Positions 61,149 through 64,000 of a stretch of DNA of 64,000 nucleotides are shown one piece after another. How positions within the stretch are numbered: position 1 is the first letter of the stretch; every line of letters starts with the position of its first letter. The translations under genes and the position numbers were made by a program. Below the pieces are notes generated by a model. The model had not been told where the DNA came from. It worked only from the letters and a program-made list of their open reading frames with translations, and made no database searches. Location: contig NZ_VTPZ01000011.1 of assembly GCF_008638305.1 (NCBI RefSeq), positions 1 through 64,000 of the forward strand, in the 5' to 3' direction. This DNA comes from Pseudomonas profundi (GTDB taxonomy: Bacteria > Pseudomonadota > Gammaproteobacteria > Pseudomonadales > Pseudomonadaceae).

Positions 61149-61176
61149 AGGCATAGGCATAGGCATAGGCATAGGC
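61149..61176. repeat. Hexanucleotide tandem repeat (AGGCAT)4
   Basis: Four exact copies of AGGCAT are followed by AGGC. The stretch 60912-61326 around it has no recognised gene; a 70-codon GTG frame at 60933-61145 shows no family motif, and a small hairpin GGAGCT/AGCTCC lies at 61123-61140. Confidence 0.85.
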
Positions 61177-61326
61177 GAGTTGGAATCGCGTTTGCGCCGG
61201 AACCGAGTTCTGCACGAAGCATCCGTCATAGCCGCTTATTGGTATTGCTAGCGCTTGGTCGGACCATTGCTCGGGCAGTGAGCCAAGGCTGAAATAAATT
61301 GTGTCTGGACGCTGTGCTGCTGCGAA

Positions 61327-61491
61327 ATGGTCATACGGTTGAGCTCATTGGAACCTGAAGAGCTTGATGCGATAACTGAGATGTATCTGAGCGCTTTGAA
61401 TGACCGCCGACTAAAAGAGGCGGTCCAAGAGGCGGTCCGTGATCCACACTGCATAAAGCGCCCTGATCACTCCGGCACCACCCAAATATAA
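61327..61491 (+). CDS. Short orphan reading frame ending at dif (hypothetical)
   Basis: A 54-codon frame (MVIRLSSLEPEELDAITEMY and on) looks helical and acidic for its first 40 residues, then degrades into an unstructured tail (DPHCIKRPDHSGTTQI). The TAA stop ends one base before the dif site. No ribosome site is clear. It may be a small gene, the stump of a gene cut at dif, or chance. Confidence 0.3.
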   Translation: MVIRLSSLEPEELDAITEMYLSALNDRRLKEAVQEAVRDPHCIKRPDHSGTTQI

Positions 61492-61519
61492 AGTTCGTAT
61501 AATCTATATTATGTTAAAT
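61492..61519 (+). other. dif: Chromosomal dif site (XerC/XerD recombination)
   Basis: The 28 bp agree with E. coli dif at 24 positions by my alignment: XerC-side arm AGTTCGTATAA (8 of 11), centre TCTATA (5 of 6), XerD-side arm TTATGTTAAAT (11 of 11). XerC and XerD resolve chromosome dimers at this single site, with FtsK, at cell division. It lies in an AT-rich gene-free stretch, as usual for dif. All recognised genes on its right within the window are on the minus strand. Confidence 0.9.
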
Positions 61520-61625
61520 AACGTATTGGGTGGGCCTGAGTAGCCAAAGGGTTAATGGATCAACCAGATGGTCACGTCTGTCCTCAATGAAGTACTACTG
61601 TGAGCTGTTGTGTTGAAAGACAGAC

Positions 61626-62222
61626 TCAAAGGAAAAAATACGATGCGACCAGTCCAAGGGTAATTAGCGTAACGATCACGGCGATCAGCGCAAGCAGTCC
61701 ATCCCGGGCTATGAGAGCTATGCCAAAGATTGCCAATGCGGCGCCGGCGCTGAGCGCGCTGAACGGTACCAGCTCCATAACCGGGAGCGCCAGAGAGATC
61801 AACACACAGGCAATGGCGATCATATACAGCCCTGGCCCTTTGGTGAGCATCTCCAGTCGTGGCTTGAACAGTCGATCTATGAACCGTGCCGCAGGACGGG
61901 TTCGTTGCACGGCCTTGTCGAGTTTGTTCTGTTCGATCGAACGGTTCAGCAGAATCTTCGGCAACCAGAACTTCTCACGTCCAAACAGTAGCTGACCCGC
62001 AGTGAGCACTACCATGGTACCCATCACTGTGGGCACGCCGGGAATGCCACCGATCACTGGCACCAGCGTGATCAGTCCGGCCAGAAGCAACAAGGGGCCG
62101 AATGCACGTGGGCCGATCGTTTCAAGGATAGATCCGAGTGAAGTTTGCTGTCCCTCGGATCTGTCCTCAGCTTCGGCTATACGGTCCAGGAGCTCTTGCA
62201 TTGTCGTCAGGTCGCTAGCCAT
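61626..62222 (-). CDS. ExoD family membrane protein
   Basis: The 198-residue protein matches the ExoD (exopolysaccharide synthesis) family: a short soluble N-terminus (LTTMQELLDRIAEAED), then GPRAFGPLLLLAGLITLVPVIGGIPGVP and several further membrane segments. ExoD was named from Sinorhizobium succinoglycan mutants; its true role is unclear. The ATG at 62222 has GAGGG 7 nt upstream. It begins 18 bp after the mutarotase stop, probably co-transcribed. Confidence 0.85.
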   Translation of the reverse strand: MASDLTTMQELLDRIAEAEDRSEGQQTSLGSILETIGPRAFGPLLLLAGLITLVPVIGGIPGVPTVMGTMVVLTAGQLLFGREKFWLPKILLNRSIEQNKLDKAVQRTRPAARFIDRLFKPRLEMLTKGPGLYMIAIACVLISLALPVMELVPFSALSAGAALAIFGIALIARDGLLALIAVIVTLITLGLVASYFFL

Positions 62223-62240
62223 ATCTCCACCCTCTCCCAC

Positions 62241-63110
62241 TTAGACGCGTTTGATTTCAGTGCTCAGTGTATGGGATTCACCTGGTTCCAGAATCCTTGC
62301 GTCCGGACCTGCGTTCGCGGCTTCAATGCAGACCATTCCAAGATAGCCGTCATCAGGAAACTGACTGAGTCGTGCGCTCTTATCAATCCACGGGTTCCAT
62401 ACCACCGCGGATTGACTTCCGCCGCGCGAGACCATGACCCGCTGACTCTCGCCATGCTCAAGCTGAAGCGGTGACGGATGATCGTAGTAGATTCGGTCGA
62501 CCTCGCCTGAGAATGTTACGGCACCGTGCTGCATGTTGGACGCGACGCCCGATACCTGGTCAACATACGAGGCACCTTCCAGCCCCCAGAGCTGAGTCGA
62601 ATGAATGCTGTGTACCGGCAGGTAGGTATGCAACGCCTGGCTCAATACCTGTGGTGTGTCACCAACGTTGGTGGTGGTCAGGTTTATCGACAAGCTCTGT
62701 CCCAGCAGGAACTCCGCCTGCAGTCGCCACTTCTCGTCAGGCAATTGTTGGCTGATGGTTTTTTCAGGCAGTTCGAGCAGGAGTCGCAGCTGATGGGGCG
62801 CGCTGTTCGTGTCGGTGAGTATCCAGGGGCTGGTACGGGCTATGCCATGCGCGGGTCCTGGCCGCTCTCCAGCGAACCACGGCCAACAGATCGGAATACC
62901 ACCTCGTAGTGGCTTGCCTGGTTCTTCTGGATCAACAGGGCTCATCCACAATAACGGTTCTTCCCCGGCTGGTACGCAGGACACAATGTGAGCGCCCTCC
63001 AGAGCTATCCGAGCCTGCACGGCGGGATGGTTGATCTCGAGAAATTCGCGGCCATGTATGTTGCGCACGACACTGATTTCCTTGGAAGCAACCGCCACAT
63101 CTACGTTCAT
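62241..63110 (-). CDS. D-hexose-6-phosphate mutarotase (YeaD-like)
   Basis: The 289-residue aldose-1-epimerase family protein interconverts anomers of glucose-6-phosphate. It has GGIPICWPWFAGERPGPAHGIARTSPW (the sugar-phosphate loop with a conserved histidine), the second histidine in SQALHTYLPV, and the glutamate in VCIEAANAG. The C-terminus WNPWIDKSARLSQFPDDGY is characteristic of the group. It precedes the ExoD-like gene. Confidence 0.9.
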   Translation of the reverse strand: MNVDVAVASKEISVVRNIHGREFLEINHPAVQARIALEGAHIVSCVPAGEEPLLWMSPVDPEEPGKPLRGGIPICWPWFAGERPGPAHGIARTSPWILTDTNSAPHQLRLLLELPEKTISQQLPDEKWRLQAEFLLGQSLSINLTTTNVGDTPQVLSQALHTYLPVHSIHSTQLWGLEGASYVDQVSGVASNMQHGAVTFSGEVDRIYYDHPSPLQLEHGESQRVMVSRGGSQSAVVWNPWIDKSARLSQFPDDGYLGMVCIEAANAGPDARILEPGESHTLSTEIKRV

Positions 63111-63152
63111 GAAAGATCCTTTTTGAGCTGAAACCTGTTGGAAACCGTTAGG

Positions 63153-63575
63153 TTAATGATAGTGCTTGCAGCACTCCACGACGCGTTTGGCCATTTCGGC
63201 GCTGTCACACTTGTCGGCTATATCGCTTAGCGATACGACGCCGATGAAATCCTTGTCGTTAGGATTAACCAGCACAACCAGGCGCTGGACTTGCTTCTCG
63301 CGCATCTGGCGTAGCACGTCGCTGATTTCGTCCTGCTCATAGCAGAACAGAATATCCCTGGTCATGATGGTGCTGATTTTGTCATCTGCAGCCTTGCCGT
63401 GCGCAAGTGTCCGCAGCGCCATATCGCGGTCGGTAATGACGCCCACCAGCGTTTCACCGTCCGCAATCGGCACAAAGCCACTCTCCTGCTCAAGCATCCT
63501 TTGTGCGACCTCGCGAATGCTGGTATCGGCATCGGTGAACTCAGGCCGTGAGGTCATTACCTGACTGACTTGCAT
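63153..63575 (-). CDS. Two-CBS-domain protein
   Basis: The 140-residue protein is a CBS pair (Bateman module): first repeat VSQVMTSRPEFTDADTSIREVAQRM...ITDRDMALR, second ISTIMTRDILFCYEQDEISDVLRQM...VSLSDIADK. Such modules bind adenine nucleotides. There is no attached catalytic domain. AGGAGG lies 5 nt before the ATG. The 277 bases before the next gene show no feature. Confidence 0.9.
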   Translation of the reverse strand: MQVSQVMTSRPEFTDADTSIREVAQRMLEQESGFVPIADGETLVGVITDRDMALRTLAHGKAADDKISTIMTRDILFCYEQDEISDVLRQMREKQVQRLVVLVNPNDKDFIGVVSLSDIADKCDSAEMAKRVVECCKHYH

Positions 63576-63852
63576 GGGAGGTCCTCCTGCAGACGATGGG
63601 ATCGGTTGAGCCCTGTGTCCTATTGGTGACTCGCGCCCCGCGGGAAAGTTGCAGCGACTGACAAGACCTGGGTGACTGCTTTGAAACCGGTGGGGCCAGC
63701 TGGATCAGGCTTGGCGGGTGTGAACACTAGCGAACGCTCGGCGGACTCTTTCGATGAGCTACAGTCGGGGTGCTGGCGTTCGGGAGAAAATCGGGGAATG
63801 AGCGATAAGGTGCAGGCGTCCCAGGATGGGACGCCTATGCCGAGAGAGGGGA

Positions 63853-64000
63853 TTAGGAGCTGGCGTCGATACGAAAACCCACCTTCAGCACTACCTGGAA
63901 GTGCGCAACCTGGCCATTTTCGACATGGCCACGCGTCTCCTGAACCTCAAACCATTCCACGTTATGGACGGTCTTGCTGCACTGAGCGATAGCCGTACGA
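63853..64000 (-). CDS. Dodecin family protein (partial, start outside window)
   Basis: The last 49 codons on the minus strand read ...CSKTVHNVEWFEVQETRGHV and ...VAHFQVVLKVGFRIDASS before TAA. The WFEVQETRG and FQV-LKVGF motifs define dodecins, small 12-mers that store flavin (or CoA) in the cytoplasm. The N-terminal third lies past the right edge. Confidence 0.92.
   Translation of the reverse strand, partial: RTAIAQCSKTVHNVEWFEVQETRGHVENGQVAHFQVVLKVGFRIDASS

Noticed and set aside
61149-61176. Short CRISPR-like repeat
   Set aside because: The units are 6 bp with no spacers, so it is a plain microsatellite.
63672-63992. 106-codon plus-strand frame at the right end
   Set aside because: It is antisense to the dodecin gene, whose motifs are clear, and has no family match.

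Overview
The window looks like chromosomal DNA of a gammaproteobacterium in the Pseudomonadaceae. Gene blocks match, from memory, the order in Pseudomonas aeruginosa: lpxH-ppiB-glnS-cysS, ppsR/ppsA-rraA-crfX-cmpX-sigX-oprF, roxA-purB-hflD-mnmA-nudix-icd-cspD-clpS-clpA, and xthA-tamA-tamB-tpx. The suf (not isc) Fe-S operon and several rearranged junctions suggest a marine or halotolerant relative such as Halopseudomonas; that genus guess is inference. About 57 protein genes are supported, nearly all core metabolism. There is no rRNA, tRNA, CRISPR array or intact insertion sequence.

Layout. 1-5 kb: lipid A and translation genes (lpxH, ppiB, glnS, cysS) with REP-like and MITE-like palindromes. 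5-13 kb: an AGCS-type transporter, a PF10118 hydrolase with an AEC permease, the three-gene proton-translocating transhydrogenase, and an aldehyde dehydrogenase. 13-20 kb: an eight-gene Fe-S assembly operon iscR-sufB-sufC-sufD-sufS-sufA-sufT-sufE with a near-consensus IscR site over its promoter. 20-27.5 kb: an accessory-looking stretch with a diguanylate cyclase, YkvA-like, DUF411 and YqaE small proteins, a BenE transporter, a Fur-box TonB receptor and a LysR regulator. 27.5-36.6 kb: PEP synthase and its regulator, rraA, the cell-envelope block crfX-cmpX-sigX-oprF, a thioesterase and isocitrate lyase. 37-49.6 kb: a secretin-like protein, an acetyltransferase fusion, the ribosomal oxygenase, purB, hflD, mnmA, NADP-isocitrate dehydrogenase, cspD and clpSA. 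49.6-59 kb: xthA, the tamA-tamB envelope translocation pair, tpx, an SDR and an SPW/VKOR membrane fusion.

59-64 kb is the most unusual part. A 28-bp site at 61492-61519 matches the E. coli XerCD dif site at 24 of 28 positions with a perfect XerD arm, so the window appears to cross the replication terminus. Next to it lie a complete tyrosine recombinase gene, a 15-bp perfect inverted repeat upstream of that gene, a 96-nt double hairpin, a hexanucleotide microsatellite and a small orphan reading frame that stops at the edge of dif. To the right of dif the recognised genes are all on the minus strand, and GGGNAGGG (KOPS-like) motifs noticed to its left all point toward it.

Two regulatory links stand out. 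Isocitrate lyase and isocitrate dehydrogenase, the two enzymes that compete for isocitrate, both carry TGTAG/CTACA palindromes upstream. The suf operon looks autoregulated by its own IscR.
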